From Paludibacteraceae bacterium (GTDB taxonomy: Bacteria > Bacteroidota > Bacteroidia > Bacteroidales > Paludibacteraceae): a stretch of DNA of 33,126 nt. The stretch spans positions 1 through 33,126 of the forward strand of contig JAKSKV010000034.1 of the NCBI GenBank assembly GCA_024401555.1, read 5' to 3'. The position numbers and the translations under genes were made by a program. Of this stretch, positions 7,145-14,954 are shown piece by piece; the stretch's first letter is position 1, and each line of letters starts with the position of its first letter. The notes below the pieces were generated by a model that was not told the DNA's origin, searched no databases, and worked only from the letters and a program-made list of their open reading frames with translations.

Positions 7145-7995
7145 TTGAACAACTCCTCTTCTTCCGTCTTAGCCTCTGATGGATTCTCCTCGTTGTAGTA
7201 GATCTCCTCTGGAGTCTCTAACAATGAGAGATCTTTGGTCATATAGAGTTTGATGGCGCTACCCATGCTTACCTTAGCTTCCGTAACGGGTTCTTGCTTG
7301 TAAACGACATATTGAGCCTTCTCGTCTTCGTCGATAGGTTGTTCGTTGTAGATGACCGTACCGATGTTTAGGAAAGAGGTGTGGGCCATGTTGGTGGCGC
7401 GTTCCAAGGTGAGCTTTCTGAAACTTGGCACCTCGCACAACTCGTTGTTCAATCCTCTTCCGACGAATAGCGTGACAGCGGATCCCTCTGGGATGCGCGC
7501 GCCCACTTCCAACGGCATATTCTTCTGTTTCACATATTGCACCAAGTCTTTGAACTCCGAAGTGACATAGACGATGCTATCCACCTTGATTCCGACCGAA
7601 CGGAGCATGGATTCAGCTTGTCTGAGGGAGTATTCGCGGACATCAGGCACAGTCACTTTTCTGACGGTGGAGGAGTTGACGATAAGGTAGATCGTTCTTC
7701 CCGCCTTGATTTTATCGCCCGCTTTCGGAGTCTGTTCGACGATGGAGCCCAATGTTTTACCCTTCACATAGATGGAGTCCACCACAGATGCTTTCAGGGA
7801 TTGTTTGCTCAACAGCAACGCAGCCTCATCCGTCGTCATGCCGGAGAGATCGGGCACGGGGAATTCCTGTCCGTGGTTGGTATAGGAGTCCAACCAAGAA
7901 AAGACCGCCTTGTAGATGATGACAACAAGCAAAAGAGCCGCTACAATACTGATAGTGTAAGGGTTGATGAATATTTTCTTCGCATCTATTTTCAT
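7141..7995 (-). CDS. PASTA-domain membrane protein
   Basis: 284 residues. One N-terminal transmembrane helix (about 13-35) is followed by three PASTA repeats (about 46-110, 113-180 and 188-255), each with the pattern VPD(L/V), then a hydrophobic helix, then GSxI/V-YLxV. An acidic Glu-rich tail follows. PASTA domains bind peptidoglycan fragments or muropeptides in kinases and PBPs; here no kinase or transpeptidase domain is attached, as is common for Bacteroidota PASTA proteins. It is first in the PASTA-rluD-yjbQ-djlA operon and has a -7 box about 35 bp upstream. Confidence 0.9.
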   Translation of the reverse strand: MKIDAKKIFINPYTISIVAALLLVVIIYKAVFSWLDSYTNHGQEFPVPDLSGMTTDEAALLLSKQSLKASVVDSIYVKGKTLGSIVEQTPKAGDKIKAGRTIYLIVNSSTVRKVTVPDVREYSLRQAESMLRSVGIKVDSIVYVTSEFKDLVQYVKQKNMPLEVGARIPEGSAVTLFVGRGLNNELCEVPSFRKLTLERATNMAHTSFLNIGTVIYNEQPIDEDEKAQYVVYKQEPVTEAKVSMGSAIKLYMTKDLSLLETPEEIYYNEENPSEAKTEEEELFK

Positions 7996-8027
7996 AAGAC
8001 AGAATATCGTTTTAAATATAATTTCTA

Positions 8028-8035
8028 CAAATGTA
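8028..8035 (-). promoter_or_regulatory. -7 promoter box for the PASTA-rluD-yjbQ-djlA operon
   Basis: On the minus strand TACATTTG matches TAnnTTTG, about 33 bp before the PASTA start codon. Confidence 0.6.
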
Positions 8036-8061
8036 CGATAATTTTTGGGACTTACTGCCCG

Positions 8062-8241
8062 TTACCAAAACTTATTCTGTCCCTCGTTGTACTCGAAGCC
8101 GCCTTCCGCCAATTTGGCCACCAACTCCTCTCGGTTGATATCCATGGAGTCGCAAAGTTCATCCAACGAACTGTACTCATCCCGTAATTTCATGTTGACG
8201 AAGCTGAGCAGCATGCTGATGTTTTCTGGCAATTGTTCCAT
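8062..8241 (-). CDS. DUF4250 domain-containing small protein
   Basis: 59 residues beginning MEQLPENISMLLSFVNMKLR, with SSLDELCDSMDINREELV and ending FEYNEGQNKFW. This is the DUF4250 pattern: an LP..-MLLS-VN-KLRD start, a helix-turn-helix-like middle, and a tyrosine/asparagine-rich end. The function of the family is unknown; the short helical fold looks like a small DNA-binding or adaptor unit. It lies between rpmH and the PASTA operon and is too short for usual length cut-offs. Confidence 0.85.
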   Translation of the reverse strand: MEQLPENISMLLSFVNMKLRDEYSSLDELCDSMDINREELVAKLAEGGFEYNEGQNKFW

Positions 8242-8270
8242 TGTATGGTGTTGTTTTATTGTTAATGGAT

Positions 8271-8302
8271 AAAAAACAAAGGCGCACCTGAAAGATGCGC
8301 CC
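8271..8302 (-). terminator. Terminator downstream of rpmH
   Basis: On the minus strand, GGGCGCA (8302-8296) pairs with TGCGCCT (8286-8280) around a short loop, followed by a T-rich run read through 8271-8279. It separates rpmH from the DUF4250 gene. Confidence 0.75.
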
Positions 8303-8327
8303 TATTCCTTCTTTGTTTCGAGAAAGA

Positions 8328-8486
8328 TTATCGTCTTGTAGTGTACTCGTCAGAAACAGTCAATTTCTTTCTTCCGTGTGCTCTACGAGATGCCAATACT
8401 CTGCGTCCGTTAGCAGTCTCCATTCTTGAACGGAAACCATGCTTGTTCTTTCTCTTTCTGATTGATGGTTGAAATGTTCTTTTCAT
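8328..8486 (-). CDS. rpmH: 50S ribosomal protein L34
   Basis: 52 residues, very basic, beginning [20 protein letters not shown] with the conserved [21 protein letters not shown] core. The extension after the core ([11 protein letters not shown]) is typical of Bacteroidota. It has a well-formed promoter upstream and a terminator downstream, so it appears to be a single-gene unit; the dnaA/rnpA neighbours seen in many phyla are absent. Confidence 0.97.
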   Translation of the reverse strand: MKRTFQPSIRKRKNKHGFRSRMETANGRRVLASRRAHGRKKLTVSDEYTTRR

Positions 8487-8546
8487 TGCCGTGTATTTTT
8501 ATTATTATTTTTATTTCTTTTATTTTCTACATCCAATTTCGGATTG

Positions 8547-8577
8547 CAAAGATAGTGGTTTTCTCCGATATATCAAA
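8547..8577 (-). promoter_or_regulatory. Full Bacteroidota promoter for rpmH (-33 and -7 boxes)
   Basis: Minus strand: TTTG at 8577-8574 and TATCTTTG at 8554-8547, separated by 19 bp, the spacing expected for the TTTG / TAnnTTTG consensus. This is the clearest promoter in the window. Confidence 0.8.
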
Positions 8578-8605
8578 TTGTTAATAACTTTTTTTGCGAA
8601 AAAAC

Positions 8606-9649
8606 TCACTTTCCACGAAGGATGTCGCTGATCTTGTTGATAATCAAACTGTTGTCTATATTGTTGAGGCATGCGTAATCGCCTCTTCTGCAAGGCTCCT
8701 TACCGTAAATGGAACAAGGACGGCAAGGAAGATCGAGTTGCACCGCATGGTCGGGATGCTGTCCGTAGCCATAAAATCCGGCGAATGGGTGGGTGGCGCC
8801 CCAGATAGAGACAACCGGTGTCCGCACCAAAGAGGCGAGGTGCATATTGGCGGAGTCCATGGAGAGAAGCACATCGCAGTGATTTAGAATCTGTAACTCC
8901 TCCATCAGTGTGAATTTGCCTGCGAGGGATAGGGTATGAGGGTATCGGGCTACCCAACCGTCGAATACTTCGCTCTCCTTCTTCCCTCCACCGAAGAGGA
9001 GTATTTGTGTATCCTCCTGGGCGGCGAAGTGGGCGATGACCGCCTCCGTCTTCTCCAGGGGAAGAATTTTTCCCTTGTGCTGTGCGAATGGTGCCATTGC
9101 CACTCTTTTCGCATAACTATTCGCACCTATCTCCTTCTCGAGCTGAGTAGGGAGAGGGGCCGATTTGTCGATTAGCCCGTCGAAATCGATTTGGAAAGGG
9201 TAGCCAGCCTTCTCGAAGACCTCCAAGTAGCGTTGGATGGAGCTCTTGAGCTGTTTTTTCTCTTTGTTGTCCGCCGATACGAGTCTCTTCTTCTCGCTGC
9301 GACCCTTGTCGATGACAAACACTGGTTTGCCTGATGCGCGGAGGATAGTTCTGAGGATTTTGCTACGCAGGACGTCGTGCAGGTCAACCATTTTCTCGAA
9401 GCGATAATTGCGTCTTAAATGGTTGAAGAGCTTCACCATACCGAAGGTGCCCTTGTAGGTTTGTTTCGTGTCAACTGGCACAAAGGTGACGCGCTCCATT
9501 CCCTCAAAGAGGGTGGAGAGGCGGGGTGTTGATAGCATAATCACCCCTATGTTGGGGTAGGCTTGAAGAAAAGAGGCAATAACGGGGACCGTCATTGCCA
9601 CATCTCCCATAGCGGAAAGCCTCATTACCAAAAGGTTCTTCTCCACCAT
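8606..9649 (-). CDS. Glycosyltransferase family 9 (heptosyltransferase-like)
   Basis: 347 residues. The N terminus LLVMRLSAMGDVAMTVPVI is the GT9 start motif, and the C-terminal half holds the nucleotide-sugar region (SMDSANMHLASLVRTPVVSIWGATHP) typical of ADP-heptose:LPS heptosyltransferases. These transfer heptose or related sugars to lipid A core. The next upstream gene is DUF4254, seven bases away, a pairing I recall as usual in Bacteroidota. The acceptor cannot be told from sequence. Confidence 0.88.
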   Translation of the reverse strand: MVEKNLLVMRLSAMGDVAMTVPVIASFLQAYPNIGVIMLSTPRLSTLFEGMERVTFVPVDTKQTYKGTFGMVKLFNHLRRNYRFEKMVDLHDVLRSKILRTILRASGKPVFVIDKGRSEKKRLVSADNKEKKQLKSSIQRYLEVFEKAGYPFQIDFDGLIDKSAPLPTQLEKEIGANSYAKRVAMAPFAQHKGKILPLEKTEAVIAHFAAQEDTQILLFGGGKKESEVFDGWVARYPHTLSLAGKFTLMEELQILNHCDVLLSMDSANMHLASLVRTPVVSIWGATHPFAGFYGYGQHPDHAVQLDLPCRPCSIYGKEPCRRGDYACLNNIDNSLIINKISDILRGK

Positions 9650-9656
9650 TGCGCTA

Positions 9657-10262
9657 TTATTTCTTTCCGTAAAGGATCGGATTGAGGTTCGGATCGTTGT
9701 ACATCTTCATTTGCTTGTACACCTTCATGTAGCGGTCGCCGTTCTCTATATCCTTGATGAGCTGGTCGATCGCGGAGGAGAGATCCTCGCGTTGCTCCAA
9801 AAGAACATCCAATTTCTTTTGGCAAGCGGCTTTGTGTTCAGCTGAGACATCGGTTCTCTCCACCTCGTTGCGCATGTGATAAATTTTGAGTGCGAGGATG
9901 GAAAGGCGGTCGATTGCCCATGCGGGGCTCTCGGTATTGATGACAGCGGATGGTTTTACCTTCACGCTGGCATATTTCTCCAGAAAATAACTGTCGATTC
10001 TCTCCACCAAGTCAGTTCTGTCTTGGTTGGACTTGTCGATTCTACGCTTGATGGCCAAAGCCTCAACGGGGTCGATTTCCGGGTTTCTGATGATATCCTC
10101 GAGGTGCCATTGTACGGTGTCGATCCAGTTTTTGAGATAAAGAACGCTCTCGATGGTTTGTGCCTTGAATGGGTTGACCATAACTGCGTCCACATCATCT
10201 GTTTTGTGGTAATCGACAATGACTCCGTCGAATAACTTGTTTGCGTCTTGACTGAAACTCAT
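9657..10262 (-). CDS. DUF4254 domain-containing protein
   Basis: 201 residues, highly charged and helical. It matches the DUF4254 layout (VIVDYH near the start, then ESVLYLKNWIDTVQWHLED and SPAWAIDRLSILALKIYHM). The function is unknown. It is first in a two-gene operon with the heptosyltransferase-like GT9 gene, so a role in LPS or glycan assembly is a reasonable guess. Confidence 0.88.
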   Translation of the reverse strand: MSFSQDANKLFDGVIVDYHKTDDVDAVMVNPFKAQTIESVLYLKNWIDTVQWHLEDIIRNPEIDPVEALAIKRRIDKSNQDRTDLVERIDSYFLEKYASVKVKPSAVINTESPAWAIDRLSILALKIYHMRNEVERTDVSAEHKAACQKKLDVLLEQREDLSSAIDQLIKDIENGDRYMKVYKQMKMYNDPNLNPILYGKK

Positions 10263-10302
10263 ATTGTTTGGGTATTACAATATTTTTGCTACATATTTTA
10301 GG

Positions 10303-10310
10303 CAAAGATA
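10303..10310 (-). promoter_or_regulatory. -7 promoter box for the DUF4254-GT9 operon
   Basis: Minus-strand TATCTTTG, about 40 bp before the DUF4254 start codon. No clean -33 box is visible. Confidence 0.55.
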
Positions 10311-10354
10311 GGAAAAAAATGGAAAAGTGTAAAGTGATGACGCCTAATCGTGAT

Positions 10355-10390
10355 GAAAGAAAAGAGGGATACCCGTATGGATACCCCTCT
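10355..10390 (-). terminator. Terminator downstream of the rhodanese-like gene
   Basis: Minus-strand AGAGGG...CCCTCT stem (10390-10385 with 10368-10363) with an imperfect inner stem around GTATCC repeats, followed by TTTTCTTTC. The inner mismatches make it weaker than the other terminators here. Confidence 0.6.
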
Positions 10391-10411
10391 CATGAATCTT
10401 ATGGAACAATA

Positions 10412-10876
10412 TTATTGCTCGGTTGGATAACCAGCTTTTACCCAAGCGTCGTAACCGCCATCCAAAAGGGTGACCTTGTCGCTTCCGTATTTGCAAGCCA
10501 ATTGGCCAGGAACCGCGTTACCGTTGATACCCCAACCCTTGTCTGCGCCATAAACGAAAATCTCTGAATTGAGGTCAGCCTCCTCCATCACCATCTTCAC
10601 GTAAGGGCAGTTGCCTTGCACGCCGTCGAGATCCTTATTGGTAACAGGGATGTTGATAGCGTCAGGAATGTGACCTTTGGCGAACTCGTCAGCAGAACGG
10701 TAATCGATTACCACAAAATGGTTTTGCGTATTTTGCATACCTGCCTTGAAATTAGCAGCCGAAGCCTTCACGTGGTCGCAAAGATCGCTCTTGCCGTCGC
10801 CACCGCATGAATCACAGCTTGTCATACTAACCGCCATAGCGGCAGCGAAAATAAATTTGAATCCTAAATTTCTCAT
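10412..10876 (-). CDS. Rhodanese-like lipoprotein lacking the catalytic Cys
   Basis: 154 residues. A lipoprotein signal ends MTSC with Cys21, so it is membrane-anchored outside the cytoplasm. A single rhodanese domain follows: FVVIDYRSADEFAKGHIPDAINIPV is the CH2A-type entry and TLLDGGYDAWVKAGYP the end. Sulfurtransferases have a Cys at the start of the active loop after the IxVY strand. Here that loop reads VYGADKGWGINGNA with no Cys; the nearby Cys in GQLACKYG lies on the next helix. It is therefore probably non-catalytic and may bind a ligand or partner. It has its own promoter and terminator. Confidence 0.85.
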   Translation of the reverse strand: MRNLGFKFIFAAAMAVSMTSCDSCGGDGKSDLCDHVKASAANFKAGMQNTQNHFVVIDYRSADEFAKGHIPDAINIPVTNKDLDGVQGNCPYVKMVMEEADLNSEIFVYGADKGWGINGNAVPGQLACKYGSDKVTLLDGGYDAWVKAGYPTEQ

Positions 10877-10922
10877 GGGTTTATCTCCTATTATATGAAT
10901 ACATTAAATTTTAGCGTATGTG

Positions 10923-10930
10923 CAAATATA
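10923..10930 (-). promoter_or_regulatory. -7 promoter box for the rhodanese-like gene
   Basis: Minus-strand TATATTTG about 46 bp before the start codon, fitting TAnnTTTG. Confidence 0.55.
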
Positions 10931-10967
10931 GGGAAAATTATTGATTATCATTTGTTTTGCGCAAATT

Positions 10968-12077
10968 TTATTTGTGCGTCACATTGACCTTTTGTGTTTC
11001 GGGGAGTGTGGCGTTGCGGATTTCCACCTGTTCCACTACATTTTGCGCCAGATCAGCGAAACATTTTCCTGTAATGGAATCGGGGTCGCATGCCACCGGT
11101 TTTCCACTGTCTCCACCGTCGCAGATGCTCTGCACGATCGGAATCTGGCCCAACAATTTCACGCCCATCTCTTCTGCCAATCTTTTGCATCCCTCTTTGC
11201 CGAAGATGTAATATTTGTTGTTAGGAAGTTCGGCGGGAGTGAACCATGCCATGTTCTCCACCAGGCCCAAAATAGGCACGTTGACCTTCTCTCCGGTAAA
11301 CATGCTGATGCCTTTGCGGGCATCGGCCAAAGCCACCTCTTGCGGGGTGCTGACCACGATGGCGCCTGTGATGGCAAGCGTTTGCACCAAGGTCAAGTGA
11401 ATATCGCTGGTGCCGGGTGGAAGATCGAGGATGAAGTAGTCCAACTCGCCCCAATTGGCGTCGGAGATAAGCTGTTTCAAGGCATTGCTAGCCATGCCAC
11501 CTCTCCAAAGCACTGCGTTTTGCGGATCGACAAAGAAGCCGATGGAGAGCATTTTCACGCCGTACTTCTCTTCCGGGCGGATAAGTTCACGGCCGTCAAC
11601 TGGCTCCAAATAGGGCCTTGCATCCTCCAATCCGAACATTTTAGGAACAGAGGGGCCGAAGATATCCGCATCCAACAATCCCACCTTATAGCCGGCATTT
11701 GCCAACGCTACGGCAAGGTTGGAGGAGACGGTTGACTTTCCGACACCACCCTTACCGGATGATACGGCGATGATATTCTTCACTTGTGGCAACAACTTAT
11801 CTGGTTGTGCGGGAATCTGCGTCTTGTAGTTGACGCTGATATTGCCCACAATCTCCGCCTCGGCGCCCACATAGGTGAGGATGGCCTGCTCGGCGGCCTT
11901 CACCAAGGATTTGGCGAAGGGGTCGCCCTGCTTTTCCAAAAGGAGGGAGAAGGAGATTTTATTGCCTTCGATTCGTATGTTGTCGTCCACCATCTCTGAT
12001 GAGACGATATCCTTTCCGGTTCCTGGATAGCGCACATGTTTCAGCGCATCCAATATCAGTTGGGGATAAAAAGCCAT
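10968..12077 (-). CDS. mrp: Mrp/ApbC family iron-sulfur cluster carrier ATPase
   Basis: 369 residues. An N-terminal MIP18/DUF59-type domain (about 1-85) is followed by the P-loop ATPase with the deviant Walker A GKGGVGKST at about 108-116, VGLLDADIFGPSVPKMFG, and DLPPGTSDIHLTL. Mrp/Nbp35 proteins carry 4Fe-4S clusters to apo-proteins. The C-terminal CxxC that bridges the cluster in ApbC/Nbp35 is absent: the region after VENM reads AWFTPAELPNNKYYIFG. I recall this form from other Bacteroidota, so it is probably lineage-typical. It lies two bases downstream of ddl and is probably cotranscribed. Confidence 0.92.
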   Translation of the reverse strand: MAFYPQLILDALKHVRYPGTGKDIVSSEMVDDNIRIEGNKISFSLLLEKQGDPFAKSLVKAAEQAILTYVGAEAEIVGNISVNYKTQIPAQPDKLLPQVKNIIAVSSGKGGVGKSTVSSNLAVALANAGYKVGLLDADIFGPSVPKMFGLEDARPYLEPVDGRELIRPEEKYGVKMLSIGFFVDPQNAVLWRGGMASNALKQLISDANWGELDYFILDLPPGTSDIHLTLVQTLAITGAIVVSTPQEVALADARKGISMFTGEKVNVPILGLVENMAWFTPAELPNNKYYIFGKEGCKRLAEEMGVKLLGQIPIVQSICDGGDSGKPVACDPDSITGKCFADLAQNVVEQVEIRNATLPETQKVNVTHK

Positions 12078-12079
12078 AA

Positions 12080-13060
12080 TTATTTGTTTAATTCATTCTC
12101 GATAATATCCGTCATCACATCCTTGATGTCCAAACCTGCGGCGCGTACCTGTTGCGGAATGAAACTGGTGGCGGTCATACCTGGCGTGGTGTTCACCTCA
12201 AGGAGATTGATCACATCGCCCTCTGTGATGATGTAATCCACGCGGATGATACCTTTCGCTCCGATGAGGTCATAGATCATGCCAGTGAGACGTTGCACAC
12301 GATCTGTCACCAATTTGGACAATCTAGCTGGGGTGATCTCCTCCACAGCGCCATTGTATTTGGCGTCGGTGTCGAAGAACTCGTTCTTGCTGACCACCTC
12401 TGTGATGGGGAACACAATCGCCTTGTTCTTTGTCTTATAGGCACCACAGGTGATCTCTGTACCCTTCATAAATGATTCGATGATCACTTGGTCGCTCTCC
12501 ACCAAGGCTGCTTCCACCGCTTTCACGATTCCGTCGGCGCTCTTCACCTTAGAGGTGCCATAGCTACTGCCACCGCCATTAGGTTTCACGAAGATAGGCA
12601 TACCCAACTCCTCCTCGATGGCTTGCGGATTGATCTTATCGCCCTTGTTGATGAGTACAGACTTGGCGATAGGTATTTGGAATTGGTGAAGATACTTATT
12701 GCAGAAATACTTGTTGAAGGTAAGGGCTGCCGCCAAAACGCCGCAACAAGAATAGGGGATGCGAAGAAGATCGAAATAACCTTGGAGTTTACCATCCTCG
12801 CCCGGTACGCCGTGAATGGTGATATAGGCGAAATCGAAGTTCACATGATCTCCCTTTTTATTGATGAAAGAGAAGTCGTTCTTGTCGATAGGGAACTTCT
12901 CCCCCTCGCATTCCACTTCCCACTTGGTTCCAACGATGGTCACGATGTAAAGGTCGTATCTCTCCTTGTCGATGAAGGAGTAAAGACCTGCCGCGCTTCT
13001 GAGGGAGACCTCCAATTCGGATTGGTCGCCACCTGCTACGATTGCAATTTTCTTTTTCAT
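12080..13060 (-). CDS. ddl: D-alanine--D-alanine ligase
   Basis: 326 residues with the Ddl layout: N-terminal KIAIVAGGDQSELEVSLRSA, the VHGVPGEDG-type motif (ITIHGVPGEDGKLQGYFDLL), the ATP-grasp glycine loop GGGSSYGTSKV, and RVDYIITEGDVINLLEVNTTPGMT at the metal and D-Ala site. It makes the D-Ala-D-Ala dipeptide for peptidoglycan in the cytoplasm. It is first in a ddl-mrp pair with a -7 box upstream. Confidence 0.95.
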   Translation of the reverse strand: MKKKIAIVAGGDQSELEVSLRSAAGLYSFIDKERYDLYIVTIVGTKWEVECEGEKFPIDKNDFSFINKKGDHVNFDFAYITIHGVPGEDGKLQGYFDLLRIPYSCCGVLAAALTFNKYFCNKYLHQFQIPIAKSVLINKGDKINPQAIEEELGMPIFVKPNGGGSSYGTSKVKSADGIVKAVEAALVESDQVIIESFMKGTEITCGAYKTKNKAIVFPITEVVSKNEFFDTDAKYNGAVEEITPARLSKLVTDRVQRLTGMIYDLIGAKGIIRVDYIITEGDVINLLEVNTTPGMTATSFIPQQVRAAGLDIKDVMTDIIENELNK

Positions 13061-13083
13061 GAATCTATTTCACTAATTTTTTA

Positions 13084-13091
13084 CAAAAGTA
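13084..13091 (-). promoter_or_regulatory. -7 promoter box for ddl-mrp
   Basis: Minus-strand TACTTTTG about 24 bp before the ddl start, immediately after the terminator of the preceding unit. Confidence 0.6.
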
Positions 13092-13099
13092 ATCTTTAT

Positions 13100-13144
13100 G
13101 GAGAAAAAAGGAAACGGAATAGGTCAGTTTTCTGCCTATTCCGT
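13100..13144 (-). terminator. Terminator after the lipoprotein gene
   Basis: Minus-strand ACGGAATAGG (13144-13135) pairs perfectly with CCTATTCCGT (13123-13114), then TTTCCTTTTTT. It ends the unit holding the lipoprotein gene and, probably, prfB upstream. Confidence 0.88.
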
Positions 13145-13165
13145 CTCTCTATATTACGATTGAAT

Positions 13166-13774
13166 TTATTTCGCGTAGTTATCCACATGGGTGAAATCAC
13201 CCTTGTCGATGTCGTGGTAGATGCTGATGTCGTCGTGCTCAAGGAAGAATTCGAATTGGGCATCGTCGATAACGTTGCTAACCAGTCCTATCACATTCTT
13301 GAAATCCGCATTGCGTTTGAGCAGTTCCAAAGTTTCTGACTTTGTGAGGTATAGACAGAGCCTACCATCCTCCTTCTTCACCAGATAGTAGGGAGCGTAT
13401 TGGTCACACATCAAGTATTCATTGGAGATGATGATGCGGGTAGGGTTGGACTCGATGGTGTAGCCACCAGCCTTCTTCACGTAGTTGTAACCCCTTTCGT
13501 GTGTTTCGATGTAGTAGATAGAATCCTCTGTGATGTAGATGTGGGAAGGAAGGAACCATTTCTCCAAATTGGCTTGCATCTTTTTTTGCATGCTCTCCAC
13601 GCCGGGAACCGCTCCATGATTGATATAGCAATTCACCTCCTTAGCGCCCCAACCGCCGATGATATCTTCCTTCTTGACATCCTCCTCCGAGATGCCTGGT
13701 AACTCCTCTTCGTTCTTCTTGCAACAAGTGAGAAGCGGGAAGATGAGGGCAAATAGTAGTAATCTAGTTTTCAT
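13166..13774 (-). CDS. Hypothetical lipoprotein, lipocalin-like in appearance
   Basis: 202 residues. The N terminus has a lipoprotein signal with the lipobox LLTC-C (Cys 17/18). The mature part carries alternating short beta segments (GGWGAKEVNCYI, HIYITEDSIYYIETH, GGYTIESNPTRIIISN, YYLVKKEDGRLCLYL) like the lipocalin-type lipoproteins frequent in Bacteroidales; I do not recognise the family. It follows prfB by 33 bases on the same strand and precedes a strong terminator. Confidence 0.75.
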   Translation of the reverse strand: MKTRLLLFALIFPLLTCCKKNEEELPGISEEDVKKEDIIGGWGAKEVNCYINHGAVPGVESMQKKMQANLEKWFLPSHIYITEDSIYYIETHERGYNYVKKAGGYTIESNPTRIIISNEYLMCDQYAPYYLVKKEDGRLCLYLTKSETLELLKRNADFKNVIGLVSNVIDDAQFEFFLEHDDISIYHDIDKGDFTHVDNYAK

Positions 13775-13807
13775 GACTTCAAGTAGTTTTAAAGAAAAGG
13801 GAGAAGA

Positions 13808-14921
13808 TTACTCCTCCCCTCCAAATTCCATTAGATATGCCTTGATGAAAGCGTCGAGGTCTCCGTCCATGACCGCCTGCACATTGGATGTCTGGTAGTC
13901 GGTACGGTGGTCCTTCACCCTTCGGTCGTCAAACACGTAACTTCTGATCTGGGAACCCCATTCGATCTTTTTCTTGCCGGCTTCGATTTTAGCGGTCTCC
14001 GCGCGGCGCTTCTCCAACTCGATTTCGTAGAGTTGTGAGCGCAAAAGTCGTAAAGCATTCTCCTTATTTTTCGGTTGGTCACGAGTCTCCGTATTCTCGA
14101 TCACGATCTCATCGTCCTGGTCGGTCAATACATTGTGGAACTTATAGTGCAAACGCACACCTGATTCCACCTTGTTGACGTTCTGTCCACCCGCACCGCT
14201 GGAACGGAAGGTATCCCATGAGATGCCCGCAGGGTTAACGTAGATTTCGATGGAGTCGTCCACCAGTGGTACGACAAAGACGGATGTGAAGGAGGTCATA
14301 CGCTTACCTTGTGCGTTGAATGGCGACACGCGCACCAAACGGTGTACACCGTTTTCGCTCTTCAAATAACCGTAGGCGAAGTCACCCTCCACCTTGATGG
14401 TGACCGATTTGATGCCCGCCTCATCACCATCGAGCAAGTTGGCGATCTCTGTTTTATACCCCTTGGATTCGCACCAGCGTAGGTACATACGCATCAACAT
14501 GTCTCCCCAGTCTTGAGCCTCCGTTCCGCCGGCGCCCGCCACGATTTTCAGGACGGCGCCCATCTTATCCTCCTCTTTGCGGAGCATATTTTGGAGTTCC
14601 AGTTTTTCGGTAAGGTCGATGGCGTGCGCATAGGCGTCGTCCACCTCCGCTTCGGTCACAGCCTCCTCTTTGTAAAAGTCGAAGGATAGTTGAAGCTCTT
14701 CGGCTGCCGCCTTCACCTCATTGTAACCATCCACCCACTTTTTGATATCCTTGATCTTTTTCATCTGCGCCTCTGCCGCCTTTTGGTCGTCCCAAAAGCC
14801 AGGCGCCTGTGTTCTCAGTTCCTCTTCCTCGATTTGAACTAACTTCGCATCGATGTCAAAGATACCTCCTCAACGCGTCCTCGCGTTCCAACACATTCTT
14901 GAGTTGGTCTATTGTTATCAT
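13808..14921 (-). CDS. prfB: Peptide chain release factor 2, made by programmed +1 frameshift
   Basis: The zero frame starts at 14921 (MITIDQLKNVLEREDALRRYL) and stops after 21 codons at an in-frame TGA (14858-14856). Translation resumes in the +1 frame with Asp (GAC at 14857-14855) and continues to 13808, giving about 370 residues, close to E. coli RF2. The product has the RF2 stop-recognition SPF motif (about residues 199-201) and the catalytic GGQ (about 244-246, GAGGQNVNK). RF2 releases peptides at UGA and UAA, so the internal UGA makes its synthesis self-limiting. The downstream ATG at 14764 is not the true start. Confidence 0.97.
14856..14870 (-). promoter_or_regulatory. prfB programmed frameshift signal
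   Basis: Minus strand reads AGGAGG TAT CTT TGA C: a perfect internal anti-SD-pairing AGGAGG three bases before the CTT slippery codon, then the UGA with C as fourth base, the classic RF2 recoding arrangement. Confidence 0.97.
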
Positions 14922-14954
14922 AGGTAATTATGAATTTAGAATGGATTAACTTTA

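Noticed and set aside
14764-14921. prfB appearing as a broken gene with an in-frame TGA after codon 21
   Set aside because: The AGGAGG-TAT-CTT-TGA-C context is the known RF2 programmed frameshift site, so it is not a sequencing error, pseudogene or selenocysteine codon.
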